Below, in pieces: positions 8,784 through 18,064 of a stretch of DNA of 64,000 nucleotides. This stretch comes from Gordonia sp. ABSL11-1 (GTDB taxonomy: Bacteria > Actinomycetota > Actinomycetes > Mycobacteriales > Mycobacteriaceae): positions 180,470 to 244,469 of the forward strand of contig NZ_JASXSI010000006.1 in assembly GCF_030315685.1 (NCBI RefSeq), given 5' to 3'. Under the pieces are notes generated by a model. That model had not been told where the DNA came from, ran no database searches, and saw only the letters and a list, made by a program, of their open reading frames with translations. The first letter of the stretch is position 1, and every line of letters begins with the position of its first letter. The position numbers and the translations under genes were made by a program.

Positions 8784-9617
8784 TCAGGTCCTTCGCAGGT
8801 AGGTTCGCAGGGTCAGTGGGACGAAGATCGCCAGGACCGCGACGGCCCCGATCACCGTGTAGACGATCTGGTGCCCGACGGTTCCGTCCGCGGCGAGTGA
8901 GCGGGCGGCGGACACGAGGTGGGACAACGGGTTCGCGGTGGCGCACGTCTGCATCCATGCAGGCATGGTGTCGATGGGCACGAGTGCGTTCGACACGAGT
9001 GTCAGCGGCATGAGAATCAGCATCGACACCCCCTGAACCGTGGATGCACTGTCGAGCAGCACGCCCATGAGAGCGAAGATCCAGCTCAGGGTGAATGCGA
9101 CGACGACGATCAGGACACAGGCCGCCACCAGTCCGGGCACACTGCCGGGCCGGTAACCCATGGCCACTCCCACCACGACGGTGATCGCCGTGGCCACGAT
9201 GTAACGGACCGCGTTGGCGAGCAGCGCGCCGGCCAGTGGCGCGATCCGTGCTATCGGCAACGACTTGAATCGGTCGAAGACACCCTTGTCGAGATCCTCA
9301 CGCAGACCCACGCCGGTGGTGACGGAGGCGGCGATGGCCACCTGCACGAGAACGCCGGGGATCAGCAACGGCAGATAGCTCTGGACGTCGCCGACGATGG
9401 CGCCGCCGAAGATGGTGGAGAACATCACGGTGAAGACGATCGGCAGGACGATGACGTCGAACAGTTGCGCCGGGTTGTGCCGGATCTTGAGCAGCCCTCG
9501 CCGCGTCATGGTCAGGGACTGGGAAATCGTGGACCGCAGAGCAACCCGATCCCGCACGAGTTCATGGCCGTCCGCGCCGCTCCCGGCCATGCCGATCCTG
9601 CCGACCTGGGCCGTCAC
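8784..9617 (-). CDS. ABC-2 type permease, DrrB-like
   Basis: 277 residues with about six hydrophobic segments of an ABC-2 exporter permease, starting around LFDVIVLPIVFTVMF after a cytoplasmic N-terminus of about 50 residues. The arrangement and motifs such as GLREDLDKGVFDRFKSLP match DrrB (daunorubicin/phthiocerol-dimycocerosate exporter permeases). The GTG start overlaps the ATPase stop by 4 bp (GTGA), the usual translational coupling of DrrA-DrrB pairs. In mycobacteria DrrABC export complex surface lipids, so this pair is the best candidate exporter for the acylated glycolipid of the locus. No separate DrrC is present. Confidence 0.88.
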   Translation of the reverse strand: MTAQVGRIGMAGSGADGHELVRDRVALRSTISQSLTMTRRGLLKIRHNPAQLFDVIVLPIVFTVMFSTIFGGAIVGDVQSYLPLLIPGVLVQVAIAASVTTGVGLREDLDKGVFDRFKSLPIARIAPLAGALLANAVRYIVATAITVVVGVAMGYRPGSVPGLVAACVLIVVVAFTLSWIFALMGVLLDSASTVQGVSMLILMPLTLVSNALVPIDTMPAWMQTCATANPLSHLVSAARSLAADGTVGHQIVYTVIGAVAVLAIFVPLTLRTYLRRT

Positions 9618-10570
9618 GCGGCAGCCTCGTTGCCCGCACCGCCGGTGAGCGCGAAGAACACCTCGTCGAGGGTCGGGCGCACCACGTTGACCGACTGCAG
9701 GCCGACACCACGGTCACGCAGCGCGATGAGCAACTCGGGTAGGTGCTCGAGGTCGGCCATCGGGACCGTCACCCGGCCGGGCTCGTCGATCACGGCAGGC
9801 TGCCGGGTGAACGGCCGGCAGGCGTCGGTGGCCGTCGACTCGAGTCCCGGATCGCTGAGTCGGAGCAGTACGCAACTGTCACCCACCCGGGTCTTCAGTT
9901 CGTCCGGCGTCCCGTCCGCCACGATCCGTCCACGATCCATCACGGCGATGTGATCGGCCAGTTGGTCGGCCTCGTCGAGATACTGGGTCGTGAGCAGCAC
10001 AGTGGAGCCGTCGGCGACCATCGCGCGGACGATGTTCCACATCTGAAGTCTGGTCCGCGGGTCCAGACCGGTGGTGGGCTCGTCGAGGAACAACAGCCGC
10101 GGCGCCGTGACCAGGGAGGCGGACAGATCGAGACGTCGACGCATACCTCCCGAGAACTGCCGGACCGGACGGCCGGCCACGTCGGAGAGTCCGAACGCGA
10201 CCAGCAGTTCCTCGGCACGGTCACGCGCCTGTCGCCCCGAGGCACCGACGAGTCGCGCGAAGATCGTGAGATTCTCTGCGGCGGTGAGATCCTCGTCGAC
10301 GGAGGCGTATTGTCCGGTCACGCCGATCAGGGACCGGACGGTACCGCCGCGGCGGACGACGTCGTGCCCGAATATCCGGGCCGTGCCGGAATCGGGCCTC
10401 GTCAACGTCGACAGCATGCGCACGGTGGTGGTCTTCCCCGCGCCGTTCGTCCCCAGGAGGGAATACACACGACCGGCGGGTACACACAGGTCGACTCCAT
10501 CGACCGCACAGAAGCGACCGTAGGTCTTGGTCAGCCCCTCTGCGTCGATCGCCAACGCAGCTTCGGTCAT
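9614..10570 (-). CDS. ABC transporter ATPase, DrrA-like
   Basis: A 318-residue exporter ATPase. Walker A is GTNGAGKTT (40-48), the signature is FSGGMRRRLDL, and Walker B runs into LLFLDEPTTGLDPRTR. The C-terminal extension (about 235-318), with VNVVRPTLDEVFFALTG, is the DrrA-specific tail. It energises the DrrB-like permease encoded immediately downstream. First gene of the drrA-drrB-GT2 operon; its promoter must lie in the 727-bp gap that also serves the divergent PapA-like trio at 11298. Confidence 0.9.
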   Translation of the reverse strand: MTEAALAIDAEGLTKTYGRFCAVDGVDLCVPAGRVYSLLGTNGAGKTTTVRMLSTLTRPDSGTARIFGHDVVRRGGTVRSLIGVTGQYASVDEDLTAAENLTIFARLVGASGRQARDRAEELLVAFGLSDVAGRPVRQFSGGMRRRLDLSASLVTAPRLLFLDEPTTGLDPRTRLQMWNIVRAMVADGSTVLLTTQYLDEADQLADHIAVMDRGRIVADGTPDELKTRVGDSCVLLRLSDPGLESTATDACRPFTRQPAVIDEPGRVTVPMADLEHLPELLIALRDRGVGLQSVNVVRPTLDEVFFALTGGAGNEAAA

Positions 10571-11297
10571 CGCACACTCCAGAGATCACTACTTACGTGG
10601 ACAGCGAAAGATGCGTCAGAACACGGACTTTCACCATGATCCTCAGCGCGGAAACCCCCGGGCAGCATCGCCCGCGCGTCGATCGGTGACAGGTGCAGAC
10701 CACTCCCCGGTGACACCGGCCCCGACAGCCGCTGAGGTCAGGCTATAGCCGCCATCGACGGGCGTGCAAGGCGCCGCAGTGGGACTGACCGGCGTCGACA
10801 ACGCGCTCCCGCGACCGATCGCAGCGCGGTTCGTTACATCGAGCCACATGACGGAATCCTCGCTGACGTCGTATTCTTCTGTCGCGAGGCACTTTTCACC
10901 GGGCCGCGATTTTCGCGGGGTTAACCAACCCGAAACACTTCGGGCATCTGTTGGCCGAAACCGACTGTGAACACGAAAACCGCTGCCCTGTCGCTAAATT
11001 CGCATATTCGCGCTCGTGCATCAGATCGTTAGTGTGACGAAGCACACCTGCCGTCGTCGATGTGCACCGCTGCCGCATCCGGCTATGGTCGAACCGGAAA
11101 CCCTTGAAGCGCGCATCGTCGCGCATCCGACTCCCCACTCCCCACCGAACGCAGCGATGCGTGATGGAAAGCATGGCTGCGTCCACGACGCTCAGCGATG
11201 CGCGTACGGAGCTCGGCGAACTCCCGGGACACCAGTCCGGGAATCGTCACCACCAGTCGACCAGTAACACCGCATCACCGAAAGCGGACCCACATCA
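10571..11297. other. 727-bp divergent intergenic region with two tandem hairpins
   Basis: No credible gene lies between drrA and the first PapA-like gene; short open frames here lack ribosome sites and family character. The middle is AT-richer than the flanks. Two perfect small hairpins stand side by side: CCGCGA-TTT-TCGCGG at 10904-10918, then CCCGAA-ACAC-TTCGGG at 10929-10944, separated by GGTTAACCAA. Neither has a T-run. The region presumably carries the promoters for the exporter operon and the acyltransferase operon. Confidence 0.6.
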
Positions 11298-12794
11298 ATG
11301 AAATTCACGGAACTGTCGGACTACGACCTGCCCGGCGGCACGGTCACCGAATGGACTCCGGTCGCTGACGTCGACCCCTCGCACTGGGATGCCGACGCTC
11401 GCCCACTGACCTATGAGCATGAGGACCACATCATCCGCGCGGCGAGGGCCCGAGATCGAGGCGATGCCGAGAGTAGTTGGTTGGGAGCGGTATTCGCCAT
11501 CGATCGGAACCTCGATCCGACAGCCATGGAACGCGCGCTGCTCTCCTGGGTCCGCCGCCATGAGGCATTCCGGACGACGGTGTCGCTGGTCGATGCGGCC
11601 TCCGGCGTCGGGGTCATCCGCCGCACCTGCGGTGCCGAGTCGATCTCGATACGACGTCGTCCTGCTCGTATCGTCGGCGCAGACAGCATCCACGCCCATC
11701 TCGTGGACACCTTCGATGGTCGGCTGTCACCTCTGGTCTGGCCGCCCTGCATGGTGATGACGATCTCCGATACCGACCGATCACCCGCCGACGACGGATT
11801 CCTGCTCGTCTTCGCAGCAGACCACTCGGTGATGGACGCATATTCGATGTTTCTGTCCATCAACGAATTACGCACCCTGTACGACGCGGAGCTGGACGGA
11901 TGCGAGGACGGTCTGCCGCCGACCGGGAGTCATGTGGACTTCAGCTCGGGCAACCGGAGATCCGGCGAGGAGCTGACAGAGAACCATCCCGGCGTCGAGA
12001 GATGGCGCCGACTCCTCGACGCCACCGGCGGTCGATTGCCCACCCTTGGCCTGCCGCTGAGGGAGCCTCTCACGGCGATCAGCCCGCCCGCCGACATCGT
12101 CCGGGAGTCCGATGACCGGCAACACGGATGGGCTGACGTCGTCGCGACCGCCGGTCAGATGGACGCGCTCGGCACGATGTGCCGCGCGAACGGGCACTCG
12201 ACTCAGACGGCGGTGATCGCCACGCTCGCCCTGGCGAACCAGGAACTGACCGGCAACGCGCGTCTGCGTGCGGTGATGCCCATGCACACCCGCCACGAGG
12301 CACAGTTCGTCGAGTCGGTCGGCTGGTACGTCGGACTGGGACCCCTGGAGGTGGATCTGACGGGCGCCGAGACCATCTCGGATGCGCTGTCGGCTGCGGC
12401 AGCCGGGATCGCCGAGGCCAAACGCACATCGCGTCTTCCCTACCCACGGATCGCGCAATTGCTGGGTACGTCTGCCGAACCGGAGTTCGTCGTCTCCTAC
12501 CTCGACCTCCGCTTCGTTCCAGGGGCATCGAACTGGCCGCGCTGGCGGGCGCAGACACTGCGGGGCACCTCACGGTCGACTACCGAGGTGTATCTCTGGA
12601 TCGCTCGGACGCCCACCGGCCTGACGGTGTCGACGCGTCATCCCGGCACCGCCACCGCTGCAGCCAATGTGCGCCTGCTCATCGACACCGCCGCGGCGAT
12701 CGTGGCGTCCGTCCTGACCGGACCACCCGGCCGCTCCGGTGCGATGTTCGACCCCGATTCCCTGACCGCCGGCGCCCAACGACAGCCGGCCTGA
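11298..12794 (+). CDS. PapA-type acyltransferase (condensation-domain superfamily), copy A
   Basis: A 498-residue polyketide-associated-protein-like acyltransferase. The start MKFTELSDYDLPGGTVTEW has the short N-terminal strand and W typical of mycobacterial PapA proteins. The catalytic motif is D-H176-SVM-D180-A181, so the glycine of HHxxxDG is replaced by Ala. Downstream, MPMHTRHEAQFVESVGWYVGLGP matches the conserved latch region of this family. PapA enzymes transfer acyl chains from CoA or a carrier to hydroxyls of trehalose or other glycolipids. First of three tandem copies; the ribosome site is weak (GAAAGCGG at about -15). Donor and acceptor are unknown. Confidence 0.85.
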   Translation: MKFTELSDYDLPGGTVTEWTPVADVDPSHWDADARPLTYEHEDHIIRAARARDRGDAESSWLGAVFAIDRNLDPTAMERALLSWVRRHEAFRTTVSLVDAASGVGVIRRTCGAESISIRRRPARIVGADSIHAHLVDTFDGRLSPLVWPPCMVMTISDTDRSPADDGFLLVFAADHSVMDAYSMFLSINELRTLYDAELDGCEDGLPPTGSHVDFSSGNRRSGEELTENHPGVERWRRLLDATGGRLPTLGLPLREPLTAISPPADIVRESDDRQHGWADVVATAGQMDALGTMCRANGHSTQTAVIATLALANQELTGNARLRAVMPMHTRHEAQFVESVGWYVGLGPLEVDLTGAETISDALSAAAAGIAEAKRTSRLPYPRIAQLLGTSAEPEFVVSYLDLRFVPGASNWPRWRAQTLRGTSRSTTEVYLWIARTPTGLTVSTRHPGTATAAANVRLLIDTAAAIVASVLTGPPGRSGAMFDPDSLTAGAQRQPA

Positions 12795-12812
12795 CGACGA
12801 AGGACCGATCGA

Positions 12813-14294
12813 GTGAAGATCACCGCACTCCAACGCTGGACCCCCGAACCCGGCACGGCATTTCGCTGGCAACCCACACCGAGCTGCCGGGCAGCGGCGG
12901 CCGATGCACCCGTGGCGTCCGGGCCCATGACGTTTCTCGCCGAGAACCACGTCCGCAGTGCCCATCGGGCGCACAGCCGCGGCGTCCCGCACCGCGCGTA
13001 TCTTGGGTCCGGCACCGACCTCGACGGTGCTGTCGACCTCGATGCGGTGACCACGGCGCTGACGATCTTCGTCCGCCGACACCCGATCCTGCGCAGCTGG
13101 TTCGAGTGCGACGGCCAGACCGTCCTGCGCCATGTCGTCGACGTCGACGATGTCGCCTTCGAGGTCGAGGAACTGGGACCGCTCGACACCCCGGAGGCCA
13201 TCGATCGCCACCTCCGCACCCGCTTCGAGGCCGAGACCCGCAGTGACGACTTCCCCGGCCTGGCATTCGGCGTGATCGCCCGTCCCGACGGCTTCGCGAT
13301 GTTCCTCGGCTGCGATCACGCACTCAGCGACGGCGCATCGCAGGCCCTTGCACTGGCCGAGCTCGCCGAACTCTACGAGAGCCCGGATGCAACCGACCCG
13401 GGTCCCGGCGACTACCTCGATTACGCCATCGCAGAGACAGAGGTCGCGCGAGATCACGGCACCGATTCGCCGGAGTTCCTGGAGTGGCGGGACACCTTCG
13501 CGCGCAACGGCCTGCGCATGCCGATGTTTCCGTTGGATCTCGGGTTGGCACCCGGGGACACCGCACCGGTGGCGCCGCTGGAGATGGACATCCTGGACCG
13601 GGTCGGCATCGACGCCTTCGACAAGGTGTGCAAATCCGCCGGCGGCAGCTTTCTCTCCGGAATCTACGCCGCCATGGCGATCACCGGCCACGAACTGGGT
13701 TGTGGTCCACACCATTACGGGATGACAGTGCTCAATACACGAGCACAGCTCCCACAGTTCGCACGGTCCCAGGGCTGGTTCTGTGCCTTCGCCCCTGTCG
13801 AGATCGACCTCGGCGCGAGTGCGACTTTCACCGAACTCGTGCCGACTGCTCGTGAGGCCCAGCAGCGGACCAAGCGGCTCGCGACCCTCCCGGTCCAGTC
13901 GGCGCTGGCCGCCATGATCGCAGCCGGGGCCACCGCCGACGATGTGGTGTCGGCACCGAATCTCTTGTCCTATATCGATTTCCGATGGTTCCCCGGCGAA
14001 GGCACCCCGGCCTACGACCGGGGCGTCATCTTCACCGGCGAAGGCCGCACGGCCAATGCATCGGTGTGGATCAATCGCGATCACGAACGGTTGTATCTCG
14101 GCAGCCAGACGCCGGGTACCCCGTTCGCACAGCGCCAGGTCCACCGCTACTTCACTCACCTGTGCGAGGTCATCGGCGACGTCGCGATCCACGGCGACCA
14201 TCGCATCGTCGAGCCGACAAGCGCCGTGGATCTCGCCGACGACCCCGCCCCATCGCGCCTCGAGGAGCGTCCCCTTGCACGTCACGACCATTGA
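12813..14294 (+). CDS. PapA-type acyltransferase (condensation-domain superfamily), copy B
   Basis: 493 residues, second of three tandem paralogues. The N-terminus MKITALQRWTPEPGTAFRW shows the PapA-like W-x-P-x-PG-x8-W pattern. The catalytic motif is C-D-H169-ALS-D173-G174, the only one of the trio that keeps the DG. Family features downstream include the tract around SQGWFCAFAPVEIDL and LSYIDFRWFPG. GTG 12813 is used, with AAGGA before it and 18 bp after the previous stop. Its end overlaps the next gene by 20 bp. Likely adds a second acyl chain to the shared glycolipid substrate. Confidence 0.85.
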   Translation: MKITALQRWTPEPGTAFRWQPTPSCRAAAADAPVASGPMTFLAENHVRSAHRAHSRGVPHRAYLGSGTDLDGAVDLDAVTTALTIFVRRHPILRSWFECDGQTVLRHVVDVDDVAFEVEELGPLDTPEAIDRHLRTRFEAETRSDDFPGLAFGVIARPDGFAMFLGCDHALSDGASQALALAELAELYESPDATDPGPGDYLDYAIAETEVARDHGTDSPEFLEWRDTFARNGLRMPMFPLDLGLAPGDTAPVAPLEMDILDRVGIDAFDKVCKSAGGSFLSGIYAAMAITGHELGCGPHHYGMTVLNTRAQLPQFARSQGWFCAFAPVEIDLGASATFTELVPTAREAQQRTKRLATLPVQSALAAMIAAGATADDVVSAPNLLSYIDFRWFPGEGTPAYDRGVIFTGEGRTANASVWINRDHERLYLGSQTPGTPFAQRQVHRYFTHLCEVIGDVAIHGDHRIVEPTSAVDLADDPAPSRLEERPLARHDH

Positions 14295-15699
14295 CCACTA
14301 TCGGCCTGCGCCCGGCGAGTTCCTGTCGTGGTCGGTCGATGCCTCTCGCAGCGTGACGCAGCCGTCGCGGGTGCCGCCGTCGTTCAATCAGAGCGTCCAT
14401 CTCGCGGGAGCCGACGACCACAGCACGTGGCTTGCCGCATCGTTCCGTGTCCGCGGGCGGATCGACCGGGATGCGCTCGCCCGCGCGTACCATGCCCTCG
14501 TCACCCGGCACGGGACCCTGCACAGTTCGTTCACCAAGCGCGACGGCGTGGTGACGCGCGAGGAACACAATCCCCGGAGTTTGATGCTGACCGAGAATCC
14601 CGGTGTCCGGGCGACCAGTGCGGCGGCGCTGCAGCAGGCCGTCTGGGCGACGCTCGACGCGGCATGCCACCCGTTCGGATTCCCGGCCTACCTCCTCGCC
14701 GCGATCGACCGGCGCGACCGCTCGACGATCCTGTGTGGTTTCGACCACGCCCACGTCGACGCCTACTCGATGTCGATCATCATCGACGACCTGCACACCC
14801 TGTACGAGGGCTATCGGGGTGCCGCTGACGGCCGCCCAGAGTGTCTCCCGATGAGCGGCAACTTCGTCGACTACTGCGCGGCGGAGGCGGAGATGACCGA
14901 GGTCGGCCCGTCCGATCCGCGACTGCTGTCGTGGCTGCGCTTCTTCGATGACCATGGTGGCGGCCCACCGACGTTTCCCCTCGACCTCGGGCTGGCCGTG
15001 GGCGAGCATGCGCCCCAGGGGGCCGACGTGCGCCAGCTTCTCGACGCCTCATCGACCGAGCGACTGGCAACACTGTGTAGACGCGCCGGATCCAGCCTCT
15101 ACGGCGGTGTCCTCTCGGCCATGGCCCACGCGGTTCGCCACCTCGGCGGGGGAACCGAACTGGCACTGCTGTTCCCGATGCACACCCGTCGCACCGAGCC
15201 CTGGCACAACGCCGTCGGATGGTTCACCACCAACGCACCGATCAGCGTCGTCGGCACCGACGACCACCTGTGCGACACCCTTCGGCGAACCGGCCCGGAA
15301 CTACGACGCGCAATGCGGCTCGGCGGGGTCCCGATCCCCCAGGTGATCAATGCCCTCGGCGGCCTTTCTCAGGTGCGCGACGACATCTTCATGGTGTCCT
15401 ACGTCGACTACCGCACGTTGCCGGGTGCTGCGATCCACGATGAGATCGACGCCCAGCACATCTCCAATGTGACCACCGCCGACGACGCCCAGTTCTGGAT
15501 CTCGAGGACGATCCGGGGATTGTCCATCCGCAGCCGCTATCCGGACACCGCTGTCGGCCGAACGACAATCACAGAGTTTCTCGCCGAGGTCCGACGCATC
15601 CTCGCCGAGGCCGTCGATGCCCGGCCGACCCCGGCGTCGGACCTGGAGCGTCTCGCCGCGGACGACCTCGGTCAACCGCCGTTGAACGCCCTCGCATAG
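14275..15699 (+). CDS. PapA-type acyltransferase (condensation-domain superfamily), copy C
   Basis: 474 residues, third PapA-like paralogue. The start is a TTG: AGGAG at 14263-14267 is spaced 7 nt from TTG 14275, and the resulting N-terminus MHVTTIDHYRPAPGEFLSW aligns with those of copies A and B. No ATG or GTG fits as well. The catalytic motif is F-D-H158-AHV-D162-A163. The gene overlaps copy B by 20 bp, so translation is coupled. Its 3' end overlaps the convergent hydrolase gene by 28 bp (15672-15699). Role as for the other copies: acyl transfer onto a sugar or lipid hydroxyl. Confidence 0.84.
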   Translation: MHVTTIDHYRPAPGEFLSWSVDASRSVTQPSRVPPSFNQSVHLAGADDHSTWLAASFRVRGRIDRDALARAYHALVTRHGTLHSSFTKRDGVVTREEHNPRSLMLTENPGVRATSAAALQQAVWATLDAACHPFGFPAYLLAAIDRRDRSTILCGFDHAHVDAYSMSIIIDDLHTLYEGYRGAADGRPECLPMSGNFVDYCAAEAEMTEVGPSDPRLLSWLRFFDDHGGGPPTFPLDLGLAVGEHAPQGADVRQLLDASSTERLATLCRRAGSSLYGGVLSAMAHAVRHLGGGTELALLFPMHTRRTEPWHNAVGWFTTNAPISVVGTDDHLCDTLRRTGPELRRAMRLGGVPIPQVINALGGLSQVRDDIFMVSYVDYRTLPGAAIHDEIDAQHISNVTTADDAQFWISRTIRGLSIRSRYPDTAVGRTTITEFLAEVRRILAEAVDARPTPASDLERLAADDLGQPPLNALA

Positions 15700-17975
15700 G
15701 GACGGCACGGCTGACCACGCAGACCGTCGCAGGCGCCCAAGGGAACCGCGGACCGCAGACCGGGCACGATCGGCAGGGCCAGAGTCGACCCGCCCGCACC
15801 GAGGGCCACGGTGTCGACCACGCGTCCCCGGGTCGCCGGGGTGTCGAAACGCCATGACGTACGGTCGCCTCCAGGCGCGGTGACGGTCACGCGGATCCGC
15901 GAACCGGCACGGAACGGATACGCGATCGGGTTCAACGCGATCCGGACGGTCTGGAATCCCGGTTCCAAGGGGCGCGGCCCGACCCAATCACGCGTCGGAT
16001 TCAGCAGTGTCGCATCGCCGTCGACGGCTCGTAGAGAGGCTCGCAGATAGCCGGACGTCACGTACGTCTCCCGTCCGTCCGGTCGCACCTCCGAGATCGT
16101 CGCCTGCAGATCGGTGTCCGGCGCCGACGACCGCAGCCGCAGATCGAGACTCGCCGGGCCCACTGCGACGACATCCGACGTCTGTGGCGCGGTGATGAAT
16201 CCGACGCCCGATCGTCCCGGGATGGGTGCCCAGTTGTACGGCGGCAACGCCTTCCACGGCAGCTGCGAGGGCCCCACCACGTCGAGCGTCCCGCCGGGGC
16301 GCAGCCGGGGATCGGGCCGGAACTCCACACGGGAGGCCGGGCCGGGGCGGCTCGTGAGGCGCCCGTCGGAATCCAGGGCCCATCGCTGTCCGGCACCCAC
16401 TCCGCTCGGCGGCCAACTCGTGAAGCCGGCCGACCACGGCGCGGAGAGGTTGCCGGCGCCGACCCCTGGGATCGTGCTGTCGGTGCCGGAGCCGAAGAAG
16501 ACCTGTATCCGGGGATCACGTCCGAACGCGGCCCGGGCCGCCGACCACGATCTCGCGTCCGGAAAGCGTGAGGCCACCAACGGTCGGCCGGGGGTGCCCG
16601 TCGTCGCCTCGTACAGCACGGGCGCCAGAGCCCGCAACGCCGGGTTGTCACGCGGAACACGGTGTGCCACGAAGAGATTCAGGAACTCGTTCCACGGCCC
16701 GAGGATCTGGGGATCCGCCGAGTCGAAGTGCGCACCGTTGACCGCCTTGATCCAGACATCGGGATTGTCACGGAACCGGTCGATCACCGAGGTCCACTGC
16801 GGACCCGTCTGTTCGTCCTGCAGCGCTCCCGCCAGGAACACCGGGACGGTGATCTTCGACGCCCAGGTGGCCGGCGCACGGTGATCGAACAACGCCGGTG
16901 TGCGGGTCGGGTTCTGCTCGATCAGCTGCTCGATGTCCTGGGTCTGCAATCGGAGCCGTTGGTTGGTGGCGCATCTGCGGTCGCCACGTCGCACCAGTTC
17001 CCGGGCATACGGCTGCCCACCACCCGGCGCCGGACGGGCGTGATCCTGTCTCTCACGCAGCCAGGAGTCGGCGAATCCCGTGTTGAAGATCCCGCCCGGG
17101 AAGCCGGTCGAGTACAGATCGTCGGTGATGCTCATCGGCGCGATGGCTGCCAGGCCCGGCGGCCGTGTGCCCGCGACGGCGATCTGGGAGATCCCCGAGA
17201 AAGACACTCCGACCATGCCGACCTTGTGGCGGGACACCCAGGGTTGGCGGGCCACCGTCTCGATGGCGTCGTACCCGTCATAGACGGTGGGTAAGTCGAA
17301 CAGGTCGAAAGCCCCTCCGGAGCAGCCACTTCCACGCATCTGCACATTGACGGTCGCGAAACCGGCCGTGGGGGCGACGATCCCGCCGAACATGGTGCTG
17401 ATCGCAGGCGCCAGAGGATCGGGTCGCTGCGCCAAGGTCCCCAGTGCCCCGAGGAGGAAGTCGTGCGGCGCCGCGATCTGGTACCCCGAGTACTCGATGA
17501 CGGTGGGGAACGGACCGTCGGCCATCGTCTTTCCGACCGGCAGTCGGACCGTGGCGGCGAGGGTGATGCCATCGCGTACCCGGATGTAGTTCAGCCCCGG
17601 CGACAACGTCTGACGGTACAACTGCTCCGGGGGTGGTGTGGTGCCGTCGAGCACGGCGAACACGTTGCCCGGACGGCCGGACACGTCGAAGCGGTAACCG
17701 CCCCCGGGGGCCAGGTCACGTACGAGGAAGGACCCGAGCGGATCCACCGTCCCCGAGCCGACGACCGCTCCGGCGGCGTCGCGCAACGCGACGCGCGCAC
17801 CCGGTGTCGCGTCGACGAGGTAAGCCTGGGTCACGCTGCCGGCACCGCGGCCGGCGTCCGGCGCCGCCACCGGCGTGGCGTCCACGGTCCCGGGAGACGA
17901 CAGCGCGCACAGGACGACGACCACCGACAATCCGATCGCCCGCCCCCACCGACGAGTCCCTGCGTTCCCCCACAC
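15672..17975 (-). CDS. Secreted CocE/NonD-family hydrolase (X-Pro dipeptidyl-peptidase type)
   Basis: A 767-residue alpha/beta hydrolase. A Sec signal peptide is visible (RRWGRAIGLSVVVVLCALSSPGTVDA, cleavage around residue 33), so the enzyme should be exported. The nucleophile lies in G-V-S258-F-S-G; the acid is probably the Asp of ALQDEQT and the base the His of NGAHFD. The C-terminal third is the beta-sandwich of the X-Pro dipeptidyl-peptidase S15/CocE type. Members cleave esters, amides or X-Pro peptides. GTG start at 17975. It is convergent with the PapA trio and overlaps it by 28 bp. It might act on surface glycolipids or on imported esters; neither is shown by sequence. Confidence 0.85.
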   Translation of the reverse strand: MWGNAGTRRWGRAIGLSVVVVLCALSSPGTVDATPVAAPDAGRGAGSVTQAYLVDATPGARVALRDAAGAVVGSGTVDPLGSFLVRDLAPGGGYRFDVSGRPGNVFAVLDGTTPPPEQLYRQTLSPGLNYIRVRDGITLAATVRLPVGKTMADGPFPTVIEYSGYQIAAPHDFLLGALGTLAQRPDPLAPAISTMFGGIVAPTAGFATVNVQMRGSGCSGGAFDLFDLPTVYDGYDAIETVARQPWVSRHKVGMVGVSFSGISQIAVAGTRPPGLAAIAPMSITDDLYSTGFPGGIFNTGFADSWLRERQDHARPAPGGGQPYARELVRRGDRRCATNQRLRLQTQDIEQLIEQNPTRTPALFDHRAPATWASKITVPVFLAGALQDEQTGPQWTSVIDRFRDNPDVWIKAVNGAHFDSADPQILGPWNEFLNLFVAHRVPRDNPALRALAPVLYEATTGTPGRPLVASRFPDARSWSAARAAFGRDPRIQVFFGSGTDSTIPGVGAGNLSAPWSAGFTSWPPSGVGAGQRWALDSDGRLTSRPGPASRVEFRPDPRLRPGGTLDVVGPSQLPWKALPPYNWAPIPGRSGVGFITAPQTSDVVAVGPASLDLRLRSSAPDTDLQATISEVRPDGRETYVTSGYLRASLRAVDGDATLLNPTRDWVGPRPLEPGFQTVRIALNPIAYPFRAGSRIRVTVTAPGGDRTSWRFDTPATRGRVVDTVALGAGGSTLALPIVPGLRSAVPLGACDGLRGQPCRPYARAFNGG

Positions 17976-18064
17976 GCGACGAACATAAGCGACGGGCCGT
18001 CGCCGGAGCGCCGAATACGTCGATTGCGATCAGTCGGGGGACAACTCGTCGCGGCGTCGACCCA

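Noticed and set aside
10571..11297. A small gene or regulatory protein in the drrA / PapA spacer
   Set aside because: Frames at about 10643-10849, 10896-11186 and 11016-11267 have no ribosome sites, no recognisable domain and compositions typical of non-coding reading.
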